Positions 8,558-17,567 of a DNA stretch of 64,000 nucleotides are shown in pieces; positions within the stretch are counted from its first letter, which is position 1; each line of letters opens with the position of its first letter. The stretch covers positions 4,204,349-4,268,348 of the forward strand of contig NZ_CP029487.1 in assembly GCF_002441855.2 (NCBI RefSeq), read 5' to 3'. Under the pieces are notes generated by a model. It was not told the origin of the DNA and ran no database searches. It saw only the letters and a program-made list of their open reading frames with translations. A program made the translations under genes and the position numbers. The DNA comes from Eubacterium maltosivorans. GTDB lineage: Bacteria; Bacillota; Clostridia; Eubacteriales; Eubacteriaceae.

Positions 8558-9452
8558 TACTCTGCATTTAATTCAATCCCGATATAATGGCGGTCAAGGC
8601 TTTTTGCTGCAAATCCTGTGGTTCCGCTTCCGAAAAACGGGTCTATGACAATCCCACCTTTGGGACAGCCCGCCAAGATACAGGTTTCCGCTAATTTTGG
8701 GGGAAAAGCTGCAAAATGCGCCCCTTTATATGGGACAGTGTTAATCAGCCACACGTCCCGCTTGTTCCGCGTGGTCGGCATGAGCGCGTCGTCATAGTAG
8801 CCACCGTCCCGCGGTCGGTTTAGTCCCTGCACCTTTCCTTGTCCGGGTATTTCCTGTGTGTATTTGCTGTTGGTGCTGCGCGCTCTGCGATAGTAGGTGC
8901 TAAGGGTTCCGCAATGGCGGCAGCGTCATAGTAATATTTCTTTTCCTTTGAAAGCAGAAAGATATGTTCATAGCAGCGGGTAGGGCGGTCTTTGCAGCTT
9001 TCCGGCATAGGATTTTGTTTTTGCCATATAATATCGCTCCGTAGATACCACCCCTGTTCACGCAGGGAAAACGCCAAGAGCCAGGGAATACCGATTAAGT
9101 CCTTTTGTTTGCAGCCGGTAACGCGGCTGTTCCTTGCAATCCGCTGTCCGGTGCGTCCCTTTGGGTTTTTTGGGTCAGCATAGCCGCCTTTATTTCCTGT
9201 GCCGCAATAGGTGTCTGCGATATTCAGCCATAACGTACCGTCCTTTCTAAGCACCCGGTAAAGCTCGCGAAAAACAGAGGTCAGCCTGTCAATATACTGT
9301 TCCGGCGTATCCTCCTGTCCGATTTGTGCGTCAAGCCCATAGTCCCGCAGCGCAAAGTACGGCGGGCTTGTAACGCAGCAATGGACGCTTTCAGAGGGCA
9401 GCTCTTTTAAGGCACAAAGCGCGTCCCTGTTGATAATCACGTCGGTTTTCAT
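8506..9452 (-). pseudogene. Frameshifted DNA (N4/N6) methyltransferase
   Basis: Two frames together make one beta-class DNA amino-methyltransferase. The first (9452 down to 8820) has the catalytic TSPPYF motif near residue 30 and ends prematurely after KYPDKERCRD. The second (from about 8832 down to 8506) carries DVWLINTVPYKGAHFAAFP and the SAM-binding DPFFGSGTTG. The combined length of 947 nt is one short of a multiple of three, which fits loss of one G in the GG run near 8835; the restored reading would be PDKGKVQGLNRPRDGG. Such methylases mask ICE DNA from host restriction. It overlaps virB4 by 4 bp. Sequencing error or programmed frameshift remain possible. Confidence 0.8.
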
Positions 9453-11878
9453 AGGCTGCTCACTTCCTCCGGCTTCGTCGTCATAATGCGGTAAAGCTCG
9501 GTGTCTTTCGGGAAATGGTCTACAAAGGGCAGCACCACATTCCCATAAAAGATAAGTCCCTCGCCTGCTTCGGTGTGGGTAACGTATTTCATCTGCTGCG
9601 GGGAAATATTAAGCTGCTTTGCAAGGATAGTACGGTCGCCCTGCGCTTGATTGAGCATAAGGACAAAATCACTGTTTTCAAAGATATTTTCCACCTCGCG
9701 GCTTGCCAAAAGGTCTTTGACGTTCTGCGTAATGGCTGTCGGTATGCCGCCCCATTTACGAAAACGCTTCCAAATCTCCACACTATAAGCGGCGGTCTGT
9801 TCCTCTTTTAAGAGCAGATGAAATTCGTCCATATAGTAGCGGGTAGATTTCTTTTCTGCCCGGTTAATGGTAACGCGGTTCCATATCTGGTCTTGCACAA
9901 TGAGCATACCTAACTTTTTAAGCTGTTTTCCAAGCTGCTTAATATCAAAGCAAACAAGGCGGTTATTCAGTTCCACGTTGGTTCTGTGGTTGAATACGTT
10001 AAGGCTACCGGAAACATACAGCTCCAATGCCGCCGCAATGCGGGCAGCTTCCGGCTCCGGCTGCTTCAACAGTTCGTCGTAAAGGTCGCCCAAGATAGGC
10101 ATTTTCTCCGGTACAGGGTCAGCAAGATAGTCCCGGTACACATTCCTTACGGCGCGGTCAATAACCGTCTTATCTACGGGCTGCAAGCCCTCTTTGCCGC
10201 CAATGACAAGCTCGCAGAGGGAAAGGATAAAATCGCTTTTCAGTGCAAGGGGGCTGTCGTCCTCGCTGTAATTAAGGTTCATATCCATAGGGTTCACATA
10301 CTGGGGCGTACCGTCCATGCCTTTTCCGGTTGGGGATAAGCGTATCACTTGCCCGCCAAGCCGTTTTACAAGGGCAAAATATTCCGCTTCCGGGTCGCAG
10401 ATAAAAATATCGTCGTCGGTAATGAGAAAGGCATTTGTGATTTCCCGCTTTGCTGCAAAGGATTTTCCACTGCCCGGTGTTCCCAAGATAAGCCCATTCG
10501 GGTTTTTAAGCTGCTTACGGTCGCAGAGTATCATGTTGTTTGACAGGGCATTTAAGCCATAATACAGGGCAGCCCCGGTCTGAAATAGCTCCTGCGTGAT
10601 GAACGGGATAAAAATAGCGGTGCTGCTCGTCGTCAACCCTCTCTGAATAGGGATAAGGTTCTCGCCCAAAGGGATAGAGGACATTAGTCCCGCTTCCTGC
10701 TGATAATCAAGACGGGTCAAGGCGCAGTTGTATTTCTGTGCAATGCCCGCCGCCGCGAAAATGTCATTTTCCAGTTTCCGTTTCGTGTCTGCCATGTTTA
10801 CCACAAGGAACGTAAGGAGAAACATTCGCTCGTTGCGGCTCTGTAAATCCTGCAATAAATTCTTTGCTTCATTTCCAAAAGTGGCAAGGTCGGACGGGAT
10901 TATATCCATGTCATAACCGCTTCTAACTGCTTTTTTCTGTTCCTCAATCTTCATCTTGTCAAGGTCAGTGATTTTGCGCTTAATGGTCTTGATTGCTTCC
11001 GACTGGTCGATACTGCGGATATGTAAGTTGACGATTACGCCTGTTTCCAAATCTAACATATCCGCTAAGATACGGTCGTTTAGCTCCGGGGCAAAGATTT
11101 CAAGGAACGATACCGCCCCCGTCTTTTTCCCCATAGCAAAGTAGCGTCCCTCCCCGAACTTGAAAGAGGACGGGGCGATAAAGTCCTTTGTAGTAAGCCC
11201 GGTCGGGGTCAGCCAGTCATAAGAGAATGAGAACGGCTCGCCTGCCGGGTGGAATACCCCATGCAGCACCTTTAAGCGTTCATAGCCGGATAAGGGGTGC
11301 GCCGATACCCCAAGCACCTTGAAGTTGTTGAGTACGTCCGTTTCAATACGGGAAAGGCGCGCCCTTGCTGCCGCCGGATTGTCCGCTTCAATGGAAAACG
11401 TGATGTACTTGTGCTTTACAAGCCCGTTGTTCCCTTTGGCAAGCTGCGATTTCAGCATATCGGAATACTCGGTGCGGATAGAATTAAAATCGTCATTTTG
11501 GGGCGGGATATGGATTGCCCTCGCTGCCTGTTCCTGCTGTGAGCCTTGATTGATGAAAGAAAGCTGCACGTTCACGCTTGCGTCAAAGTAGTTGAGAAAA
11601 TCGCACCAGTTTTCAAAAATGGCGGTCTTATCGTCTGCCTGTGCAAGCTGATAGTTGATGTCCTCAAAAGCAATGCTCTTTGAATACTTGTGCTGTGCCA
11701 CTTTGCAGATACCGTCCGGGTACATGGCAAGGTAGGGAATGGTCTGCTGTGCGGTGTGTGCTTTGCCGTCCCCCTTTGCCTGCCGGATAACCGCCGCTAT
11801 CTGTTTCTTTTCCGCGCGGGTCAGCTTACGCCTGTTTCCTGCGGCTTCCCGCGTCTTTTTTGTCTGTCCTTTTGACAA
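9449..11878 (-). CDS. virB4: VirB4/TrbE-like conjugation ATPase
   Basis: The 809-aa ATPase that powers the type IV secretion channel. The C-terminal half carries Walker A GTPGSGKSFAAKRE and downstream YYMDEFHLLL (Walker B region), followed by a GGIPTAITQNV segment typical of VirB4/CD1110 proteins of Tn1549 elements. The N-terminal half is the family's all-helical/CagE-like part. Its start lies within the 3' end of the PrgI gene (about 50 bp overlap) and its stop overlaps the methylase start by 4 bp, so the genes are co-translated. Confidence 0.95.
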   Translation of the reverse strand: MSKGQTKKTREAAGNRRKLTRAEKKQIAAVIRQAKGDGKAHTAQQTIPYLAMYPDGICKVAQHKYSKSIAFEDINYQLAQADDKTAIFENWCDFLNYFDASVNVQLSFINQGSQQEQAARAIHIPPQNDDFNSIRTEYSDMLKSQLAKGNNGLVKHKYITFSIEADNPAAARARLSRIETDVLNNFKVLGVSAHPLSGYERLKVLHGVFHPAGEPFSFSYDWLTPTGLTTKDFIAPSSFKFGEGRYFAMGKKTGAVSFLEIFAPELNDRILADMLDLETGVIVNLHIRSIDQSEAIKTIKRKITDLDKMKIEEQKKAVRSGYDMDIIPSDLATFGNEAKNLLQDLQSRNERMFLLTFLVVNMADTKRKLENDIFAAAGIAQKYNCALTRLDYQQEAGLMSSIPLGENLIPIQRGLTTSSTAIFIPFITQELFQTGAALYYGLNALSNNMILCDRKQLKNPNGLILGTPGSGKSFAAKREITNAFLITDDDIFICDPEAEYFALVKRLGGQVIRLSPTGKGMDGTPQYVNPMDMNLNYSEDDSPLALKSDFILSLCELVIGGKEGLQPVDKTVIDRAVRNVYRDYLADPVPEKMPILGDLYDELLKQPEPEAARIAAALELYVSGSLNVFNHRTNVELNNRLVCFDIKQLGKQLKKLGMLIVQDQIWNRVTINRAEKKSTRYYMDEFHLLLKEEQTAAYSVEIWKRFRKWGGIPTAITQNVKDLLASREVENIFENSDFVLMLNQAQGDRTILAKQLNISPQQMKYVTHTEAGEGLIFYGNVVLPFVDHFPKDTELYRIMTTKPEEVSSL

Positions 11879-12230
11879 TCGCTGATACCTCCTTTTCTAA
11901 TGCCCGCTGTTTCTCCAAGAGTGCATATAGGTTTTCCGTCTGATACGGTCGCACTTTGGGACGGGTAAATTTTGTCTGAATGATGTTCTTTACAACCACT
12001 TCAAGGGGCTGTCCATGCTTTTCATACATGGCAACCAAGAAGCAGGGAAGCATAACGACAATCATTGCCATTGCCGCAAGGCTCGTCCCTGCGCTGTCTT
12101 TGAGCAAAAAGAAAAGCGGCAGTCCCATAAGAAGTGCCACTGAAAAACAAAGGATTTGCCGCTTTGTCAGATTGAAAGCGACTTTTGTTTTGACTTTGGA
12201 TAAGTCTTTAGGTACAGGTACATACGCCAA
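11826..12230 (-). CDS. PrgI family conjugation membrane protein
   Basis: A 134-aa protein starting MAYVPVPKDLSKVKTKVAFN with two adjacent transmembrane helices at about residues 28-70, then a charged C-terminal helix. This is the PrgI/VirB3-like pattern found immediately upstream of VirB4 in Gram-positive conjugative elements. It is likely an inner-membrane partner of VirB4. It overlaps the virB4 start and lies 41 bp after the TrbL-like gene. Confidence 0.88.
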   Translation of the reverse strand: MAYVPVPKDLSKVKTKVAFNLTKRQILCFSVALLMGLPLFFLLKDSAGTSLAAMAMIVVMLPCFLVAMYEKHGQPLEVVVKNIIQTKFTRPKVRPYQTENLYALLEKQRALEKEVSAIVKRTDKKDAGSRRKQA

Positions 12231-12271
12231 GAAAAACCTCCTTTCTGCGGGGCTTGCCCGCGTGTGCTGTG

Positions 12272-13141
12272 TTAATGTGCATTAAAAATAGATTTTGCCA
12301 GTGCGCCGGATTTGAACAGGGAAAAACAGAGGATAACCGTATAGGCTGCAAGGGAAAAAATCGCGCTGTGCAGGTTATCCGCTAAGACCATTTCGCCTAC
12401 CAAAACTGCGTAAATGCCGACGCATATCATAATGAGGAAGCCTTGAAAGCCCAGTGCAAACAGCCCCTTTAGGTAGTTGTTCCCAATCTGTCCCCATTCC
12501 CGGTTTGTCATGGTGGCAAAGGGGATAGGGGAAACTGAACAGTAGGCGTATATCTCAATCATTCTGCCGTAGAGGATAACGGTTATCAGTACGGACATGA
12601 TTTTCATACAAAGGCTTACAAGGCTCGTTTCCATGACAAGTAACAGTAGTTCGGGGATTTCCATATCTTTTAGTCCCTCCTGCATGGCGGCAAGGGCTTC
12701 GGTTACGTCGATATTCGTATCGCCGCCGATTACCCCCGCCGCACCGGACACAATATGCTGCGCCATATCAAAGACTGCCATTGTTATATCAAAGGTATGC
12801 GTTACCAAGAAAACGGCAACAAAGGCTTTGAAAAACCACTTAAAGAACATGAATGTTTCTATGTCGTGCATATTGTTTTTTTCCGTTACCATGCTGATAA
12901 GCTCATAACAGAGGACATAGGTAATGACAAGCCCCGCAATGGGTACAATCACATTTTCCGACAGGTTTTGTATCATGCTGAAAATGTTTGCGTTCCACCC
13001 CTGCGGGGTCTTGCCTACCTCCGCGGCAATGGTGCCTACTTTTTCGTTTACGTCCCCGAACATAGTGGAAAGGTTGCCGTTAATGGCTCCGATAAGGATT
13101 TCTTTTATCCATTCGTTAATCGCTTCCAGTATGCTCTCCAT
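12272..13141 (-). CDS. VirB6/TrbL-like polytopic conjugation protein
   Basis: A 289-aa membrane protein with an N-terminal extracellular-type segment (MFGDVNEKVGTIAAEVGKTP) and about six transmembrane helices. It matches the CD1112-type TrbL/VirB6-like channel proteins of Tn1549 elements and probably forms part of the DNA-conducting pore. GGAGGG precedes the ATG at 13141. It lies between Maff2 and PrgI in the same operon. Confidence 0.85.
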   Translation of the reverse strand: MESILEAINEWIKEILIGAINGNLSTMFGDVNEKVGTIAAEVGKTPQGWNANIFSMIQNLSENVIVPIAGLVITYVLCYELISMVTEKNNMHDIETFMFFKWFFKAFVAVFLVTHTFDITMAVFDMAQHIVSGAAGVIGGDTNIDVTEALAAMQEGLKDMEIPELLLLVMETSLVSLCMKIMSVLITVILYGRMIEIYAYCSVSPIPFATMTNREWGQIGNNYLKGLFALGFQGFLIMICVGIYAVLVGEMVLADNLHSAIFSLAAYTVILCFSLFKSGALAKSIFNAH

Positions 13142-13159
13142 AGGCTACCCTCCGTAACT

Positions 13160-13375
13160 TTATCCGAACAGACCGGAAAGAAGCGGTACAAGGATAGTGC
13201 CGATAAGGGCAACGCCGCCGCCCGCCATGAGCTGCTTAATGCCTTGACTTTTCGCACCCGGATTGTCGTTTCCATATCCCTCCAAGAGATTGATAACGCC
13301 CCAAATGCCTAAGCCTGCGCCCAGTGCGATAACAAGGGTCTGTAATACGTCGATAGCAGAGTTAAAAAATTCCAT
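13160..13375 (-). CDS. Maff2 family small membrane protein
   Basis: A 71-aa protein with two hydrophobic helices separated by a Gly/Asn-rich, positively charged loop (GYGNDNPGAKSQGIKQLMAG) and ending LVPLLSGLFG. This is the Maff2 family, a small VirB2-like candidate pilin conserved at this position in Tn1549-type elements. AAAGGAG lies 5-6 bases before the ATG. Confidence 0.88.
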   Translation of the reverse strand: MEFFNSAIDVLQTLVIALGAGLGIWGVINLLEGYGNDNPGAKSQGIKQLMAGGGVALIGTILVPLLSGLFG

Positions 13376-13421
13376 AAAGCTCCTTTCTTCCGCAAATGCG
13401 GCTTGCCCTATAAAAGGGCAT

Positions 13422-13454
13422 AAAAAACGGCGGTCAGTTTTGTAACTGCCGCGG
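13422..13454 (-). terminator. Terminator or attenuator upstream of Maff2
   Basis: On the minus strand GCGGCAGTT pairs with AACTGACCGC around an ACAA loop, followed by CGTTTTTT. It lies about 50 bases before the Maff2 start, so it either ends the upstream small-gene transcript or attenuates the transfer operon. Confidence 0.5.
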
Positions 13455-13493
13455 TCATAAGCCCGCCGGATTGTGGCGGGTTCCCCGCGCTGC

Positions 13494-13601
13494 CTATGTG
13501 TCTGCCGCGCGGCGGTATTCAGTTTTGAGTGTGGGCGTTATGGATTTTCCAGTAGGGGCGCGTATTCTGTAAGTTGTCTGTTTCTTTGTTACTGCGTCAA
13601 T
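13494..13601 (-). CDS. Possible 32-35 aa ICE peptide, start unclear
   Basis: An open frame reading KKQTTYRIRAPTGKS and ending RRAADT follows a good AAGGAGG. The only in-frame initiators at suitable distance are the non-standard ATT at 13601 or GTA at 13592. The basic, Thr-rich composition is compatible with a small ICE protein. It may equally be chance. Confidence 0.25.
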   Translation of the reverse strand: MDAVTKKQTTYRIRAPTGKSITPTLKTEYRRAADT

Positions 13602-13638
13602 TCCTCCTTTCTTTTCAGCCGGGAACACACATTTTTCG

Positions 13639-13806
13639 TCATTCCAAAAGATAGCTCCTGCGCTGCATATACTCGGTAACGTAAAGGGTCTGTTCCCCTC
13701 CGCGTTCCTGCAAATCCTCCCGCAGAGCGTTTTCTGCATTTTCTATCATCTTTGTAAAATAATGTTCACGACGTATATCATCAGTTTTTGTTTTCTGTCT
13801 GCTCAT
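13639..13806 (-). CDS. Small hypothetical ICE protein
   Basis: A 55-aa, highly charged helical protein beginning MSRQKTKTDDIRREHYFTKM and ending MQRRSYLLE. The ATG at 13806 is chosen because GGGAGG is 8 bases upstream; the longer frame to 13869 overlaps the preceding gene. It lies between another 55-aa gene and the Maff2 leader. No known function. Confidence 0.5.
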   Translation of the reverse strand: MSRQKTKTDDIRREHYFTKMIENAENALREDLQERGGEQTLYVTEYMQRRSYLLE

Positions 13807-13825
13807 AGTGTAACCTCCCGTAAAA

Positions 13826-13993
13826 TCAAAGTTCCCGCCGCACCCGTTTCTGCTCATACAGGGCTTCACACCGTTTCACAAACTGCCGGATAGCTGCCTG
13901 CCGTTGCTGTTCCCGTCGCTCGGCAATGAAAACAAGCCCGTTTATGGCTTCTGTGATTTTCTTGTCCTTTTTCTTTCTGATACGTTTATTCAT
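13826..13993 (-). CDS. Small basic hypothetical ICE protein
   Basis: A 55-aa protein very rich in Lys/Arg (starts MNKRIRKKKDKKITEAI), probably one amphipathic helix. The ATG at 13993 lies inside the last codons of virD4 and has AGGAGG 9 bases upstream, so it is translationally coupled to virD4. No recognised domain. Confidence 0.55.
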   Translation of the reverse strand: MNKRIRKKKDKKITEAINGLVFIAERREQQRQAAIRQFVKRCEALYEQKRVRREL

Positions 13994-15776
13994 GGTCGGT
14001 GTCCTCCTGCAAATCGCTTTCGCTGATTTCGTAGTAGTCAAATACTTCGTCCGGCTTCACAAGGGCGGGTCTGCGCCTTAAATGCTTCTCCATATCAAAG
14101 GTATTTTTCTTGTCATAGTCAGACAGGTATTTATAGTTGGGGTGCTTTGTTATGTCGTACTTATCAGAGAAAAACGGGCGCACCCCTCGTAGCTGTAAAA
14201 TACATTTCCCGCCGTCCATGACCGCAATTTCATCTTCCGTCATAAGCTGCTTACCTAATTTTTGATAGTTCAGCCCATGCGATACCTCCCGCCCCCGGTT
14301 CTCGGAAGTGTTGAAGCTGTCAATGGTTTCTTTCCCCAAGATTTCGGACATTTCTTTGAGGGTGGTTTTCTCCTTGCCGCCCAAGAAAAGAGTGGTGTCG
14401 CAGTTGCCGACGATAGTATCAGCGTTATCTTTGTATATCGCCTTTAGCTGCGACTGGCTCTGCAAAATGATGGAAGCAGAGATTTCCCGGCTTCGGATAG
14501 TGGCTATGAGCTTTTCAAACTTCGGTATCTGCCCGATATTTGCAAACTCGTCTAACAGACAGCGCACATGGACGGGCAGCCTGCCGCCGTATTCATCATC
14601 TGCCTTGTCGCAAAGGAGATTGAAAAGCTGCGTGTAAAGGATTGATACTACAAAGTTAAAGGTATCGTCGGTATCGCTGATAATGACAAACAGGGCGGTC
14701 TTGCGGTCGCCTATGGTGTCAAGCTCCATTTCGTCGGTTTCCATAAGGTCGCGCAGCTCTTTAATGTCAAAGGGTGCAAGCCGCGCACCGCAGGAAATGA
14801 GGATAGAGCTTCTTGTCTTTCCCGCAGATAACAGGAATTTCTTATACTGCCGGACGGCAAAGTGTTCCGGGTCTTTTTCCTCCAACCGTTCAAACATGAG
14901 GTCAACGGGGGACTGAAATTCCGGGTCGTCCTCGCGGGCTTCACTGGCATTTATCATTTCAAGCAGCGTCGTGAAGTTCTTTTCTTCCTCCGGGGCTTCG
15001 TACCAAATGTAGCCGATAAGGGCGCAGTAAAAGAGCCGTTCCGATTTTACCCAAAAATCTTCCCCGGCTTTTTCCCCGTCCCCTTTGGTGTTGGCAATCA
15101 AAGTGTTTACCAGTTTCAAAATGTCTTTCTCGCTGCGGAGATAGGCAAAGGGATTGTATTTCATGCTTTTTTTGAAGTTAATCGTGTTCAGCACTTTTAT
15201 CCGGTAGCCGCCCCGCTGTAAGAGCTTCCCGCACTCGACTAAAACCGTACCTTTCGGGTCGGTTACAACGTAGCTTGAGTGCATTTGCATTAAATTCGGC
15301 TTCACAAAAAATCTCGTCTTGCCGCTGCCACTTCCCCCGATAACAAGGATATTTTTATTCCTTGCATACTTCGGCTGCTTCGGGCGGCTGTTCATGCTAA
15401 GCCGTTCCGTCTGTGTCAGCAGCACGTTATTTTGAAATACCGGGTCGGTGTAGGGCTTAATATCTTCGGCAGTCCCCCAACGGGCAGAGCCGTATTCCAC
15501 ACCTTTGCGATATTTCTTTGCGTTCTTGCCTTTGACATAGACAATCAGCCGGATAAGTACCGCGCCTAAAATTCCTATCAGTAAATCCATAGGGGCAAGG
15601 CTCGGAAGCGGGTTTGCAAAGGCAGCGGAAAAGCCCTCCCCAAGCGACAGCACCTTGCCGGACAGGTCAGCCCCCGGCGCAAGGTGTACCGCCTGCCCGA
15701 CTTTATCAAAGAGATACACAAAGAGCAGATAGGGAATGTTGGGAAGCAGCAGCTTTTTCCAGTTGATAGCGTTCAT
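13986..15776 (-). CDS. virD4: VirD4/TraG-type coupling ATPase
   Basis: A 596-aa type IV coupling protein that brings the relaxase-DNA complex to the secretion channel. Two N-terminal transmembrane helices occur at about residues 10-100. Walker A GGSGSGKTRFFVKPN and a VTDPKGT segment follow, then Walker B CLLDEFANIG and an ILQSQSQLKA motif, all typical of TraG/VirD4. Its start overlaps pcfB by 4 bp (ATGA-type coupling). Confidence 0.95.
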   Translation of the reverse strand: MNAINWKKLLLPNIPYLLFVYLFDKVGQAVHLAPGADLSGKVLSLGEGFSAAFANPLPSLAPMDLLIGILGAVLIRLIVYVKGKNAKKYRKGVEYGSARWGTAEDIKPYTDPVFQNNVLLTQTERLSMNSRPKQPKYARNKNILVIGGSGSGKTRFFVKPNLMQMHSSYVVTDPKGTVLVECGKLLQRGGYRIKVLNTINFKKSMKYNPFAYLRSEKDILKLVNTLIANTKGDGEKAGEDFWVKSERLFYCALIGYIWYEAPEEEKNFTTLLEMINASEAREDDPEFQSPVDLMFERLEEKDPEHFAVRQYKKFLLSAGKTRSSILISCGARLAPFDIKELRDLMETDEMELDTIGDRKTALFVIISDTDDTFNFVVSILYTQLFNLLCDKADDEYGGRLPVHVRCLLDEFANIGQIPKFEKLIATIRSREISASIILQSQSQLKAIYKDNADTIVGNCDTTLFLGGKEKTTLKEMSEILGKETIDSFNTSENRGREVSHGLNYQKLGKQLMTEDEIAVMDGGKCILQLRGVRPFFSDKYDITKHPNYKYLSDYDKKNTFDMEKHLRRRPALVKPDEVFDYYEISESDLQEDTDHE

Positions 15777-16255
15777 CTTGCAATCCCCCTGTCTTTGTTT
15801 TTTACTTTGTCCCGCTGTGCGTTCAGAGCCGCCGCCTTTTCTTTGAGGGAAACAATCAGTTTGCGGATAGAGGGATTTTGTTCCTGCGTCAGCTTCTTTG
15901 CGGAAAACTCCTTGAAAGCTGCGGTCAGTGCGTCCGCGTCCCGTCCCTTGAAAAACACCAAATAGCGGGGCGGGGTTTCGGTGCTGTCTTTCTTTAAGGC
16001 AAAGTCAATCCCGTATTTTTTCGCCGTACTCTCAAAGGCTTTGATATTGTCCTTTGTGATTTCAATGTTGGAAACGCCCGCGTTCTGCTTCATAAGCTGC
16101 TTTAGAGTCTGCTTTCCATGCGGGATTTTCTGTTTGTCATGCTGCTTTTTCATCTGTGCAAGCAGGGCTTTCATAGCCTTTTGGAGCTGCTGCGCCGTCA
16201 GCTTTCCGGTCTTGATGTAAAGGGCTATGGTCTTTTCGTTGGTTTCCTCCTGCAA
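15773..16255 (-). CDS. PcfB family protein (DUF3801)
   Basis: A 160-aa soluble protein with a helical N terminus (EKTIALYIKTGKLTAQQLQK), an alpha/beta core around FESTAKKYGIDFALKKD and RYLVFFKGRDADALTAAF, and a Lys/Arg-rich tail. This matches PcfB/DUF3801 of conjugative plasmids and ICEs; pCF10 PcfB is a relaxosome accessory protein that contacts the coupling protein. Here it is directly upstream of and overlapping virD4. Confidence 0.85.
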   Translation of the reverse strand: MQEETNEKTIALYIKTGKLTAQQLQKAMKALLAQMKKQHDKQKIPHGKQTLKQLMKQNAGVSNIEITKDNIKAFESTAKKYGIDFALKKDSTETPPRYLVFFKGRDADALTAAFKEFSAKKLTQEQNPSIRKLIVSLKEKAAALNAQRDKVKNKDRGIAR

Positions 16256-16317
16256 TGGGTTTCCTCCTTTCGTGTTCTATGGTGGTATGCCCGCCGCCGG
16301 GAAGTGGGGCGGGCATG

Positions 16318-16347
16318 AAAAAAAGAGCGTCCGTTTTCACGACGCCC
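16318..16347 (-). terminator. Intrinsic terminator after DUF5348 gene
   Basis: On the minus strand GGGCGTCGTG pairs with ACGGACGCTC, followed by seven T. It starts immediately after the DUF5348 stop, so the initiator/DUF5348 pair forms a unit separate from the pcfB-virD4 transfer operon. A second GC-rich hairpin (16288-16313) lies in the gap before pcfB. Confidence 0.7.
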
Positions 16348-16349
16348 TG

Positions 16350-16568
16350 TTAAATCCGTACCCGCAGCCCGGAAAGGTCTGCCGCCCGAATACCCACAAG
16401 ATACCAGTTGTCCCCATACTCCATACGGGTAGGCTTCCATTTGCCCCGCACAAAGACCTCCATGCAGTCGCCGCAATGCAAGCCCCCGTAATAGTCGTTT
16501 ACGTCAAAGCGAATGTCGTAGCGGTCAGCGGTTTCATCAAAAATCAAAGCTCCTGTTTTCTGTGTCAT
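16350..16568 (-). CDS. DUF5348 family protein
   Basis: A 72-aa all-beta protein (MTQKTGALIFDETADRYDIR, then LHCGDCMEVFVRGKWKPTRM and an LSGLRVRI end) with the DUF5348 pattern common in Firmicute ICEs and plasmids. AAAGGAGG precedes the ATG at 16568. It lies 24 bases after the initiator gene and ahead of a terminator. Function unknown. Confidence 0.8.
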   Translation of the reverse strand: MTQKTGALIFDETADRYDIRFDVNDYYGGLHCGDCMEVFVRGKWKPTRMEYGDNWYLVGIRAADLSGLRVRI

Positions 16569-16592
16569 TATAAAATCCTCCTTTGGGTTGGT

Positions 16593-17567
16593 TTACAGGC
16601 TTTCGCCCTCGTCGCAGGTGTAATCGGGTATGCCGGATTTTTTCGGTTTCCCATAAAATGTGCCGTCTGCCATATCGTGAGATACAAGGGACGTGTAATA
16701 GCTGCCAATCGTAGACGGGGCATTGAAAAGGGCAGCTTTCATGTACTGCTTGATGTTGCGGATTTTGGTGGTGTTTTCCTGCATACAGTCCAGTACAAAG
16801 CGGATATGTTCGCTGTTCAGTTTCATAAATTTTGCTTTTACAAGCTCTGCCGGGTGGTCGTCCCCGGCGATACGGATTGTTCTTCGTTTGGTGCAGACGG
16901 TTTCAAGAATAAGGGCAAGGATTTCCTCTATCCTGTCCCTGTCAAGGTATCTGTCCTGTATCAGATAGTCGTACTCGATATTGTCCTTGATGATTTCCTC
17001 ATACACGCTATATGCGTCTGTCGTTTCCTTTCGCTTCCGTTCCGGCGGCTGTGCCGCGTCCTCTAAGGGAGAGGGATTTAGGGAATGGAAAGGAATGGAA
17101 TGGGTACTTGATATATCTGTATTTAATTTTTCTTTGTTTGGTAAGTTAGTCTTTAATAGTTCTTTATTTAATTGCGTTGGATTTTCCGACGTCGGGTTAT
17201 CCGGTGTCGGATTTTCCAATATCGGCTTATCCGCTGTTGGATTTTCCAATATCGGACAATCCAATGCCGGGGGCTGTGGCTGTTCGTAAATGGTGTACTC
17301 GATAGCGGTCATTTTGCCTTTCTCGTCGCGTCCCTGCCGCCTTGTGATATATCCGGCTTTTTCAAGCTCCCATACAGCGGTGCGGATAGCGTCGATACTT
17401 TCCCGGTTGATAAGGGACAGCCCTGCAAGGGTGTAGTCCCAATCTTCGGGAAGTGAGAGCATTTGCGATAACAAGCCCTTTGCCTTTAGGGAAAGTTCCT
17501 TGTTGCGTAAATGGTGGTTGCTCATAACCGTATAACCTTTGTTCTTTTCCACGCGAAAAACTGCCAT
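16593..17567 (-). CDS. RepA N-terminal-type replication initiator
   Basis: A 324-aa protein with a winged-helix N-terminal domain: GYTVMSNHHLRNKELSLKAK, LLSQMLSLPEDWDYTLAGLS and WELEKAGYITRRQGRDEKG. This is typical of RepA_N/Tn1549 initiator-like proteins. A Pro/Asn-rich linker made of pentapeptide repeats (see 17179-17268) joins it to a helical C-terminal domain. It probably initiates replication of the excised ICE or regulates its genes. The ATG at 17567 is preferred over 17636 because AAAGGAGT lies before it and MAVFRVEKNKG is the usual family start. Confidence 0.8.
   Translation of the reverse strand: MAVFRVEKNKGYTVMSNHHLRNKELSLKAKGLLSQMLSLPEDWDYTLAGLSLINRESIDAIRTAVWELEKAGYITRRQGRDEKGKMTAIEYTIYEQPQPPALDCPILENPTADKPILENPTPDNPTSENPTQLNKELLKTNLPNKEKLNTDISSTHSIPFHSLNPSPLEDAAQPPERKRKETTDAYSVYEEIIKDNIEYDYLIQDRYLDRDRIEEILALILETVCTKRRTIRIAGDDHPAELVKAKFMKLNSEHIRFVLDCMQENTTKIRNIKQYMKAALFNAPSTIGSYYTSLVSHDMADGTFYGKPKKSGIPDYTCDEGESL
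17179..17268 (-). repeat. Six 15-bp tandem repeats in initiator linker
   Basis: Six head-to-tail 15-bp units of the type GGATTTTCCAATATC encode pentapeptides such as ILENP, TADKP, TPDNP and TSENP in the linker of the initiator. Two units are identical and alternate with a more divergent one, suggesting slippage or unequal exchange in 30-bp steps. Confidence 0.8.

Noticed and set aside
16227-17066. 279-codon plus-strand ORF
   Set aside because: Antisense to the DUF5348 and initiator genes, no ribosome binding site, no recognisable protein features.
17179-17268. Possible CRISPR array
   Set aside because: The 15-bp units are contiguous, in frame and encode a pentapeptide linker; there are no spacers.
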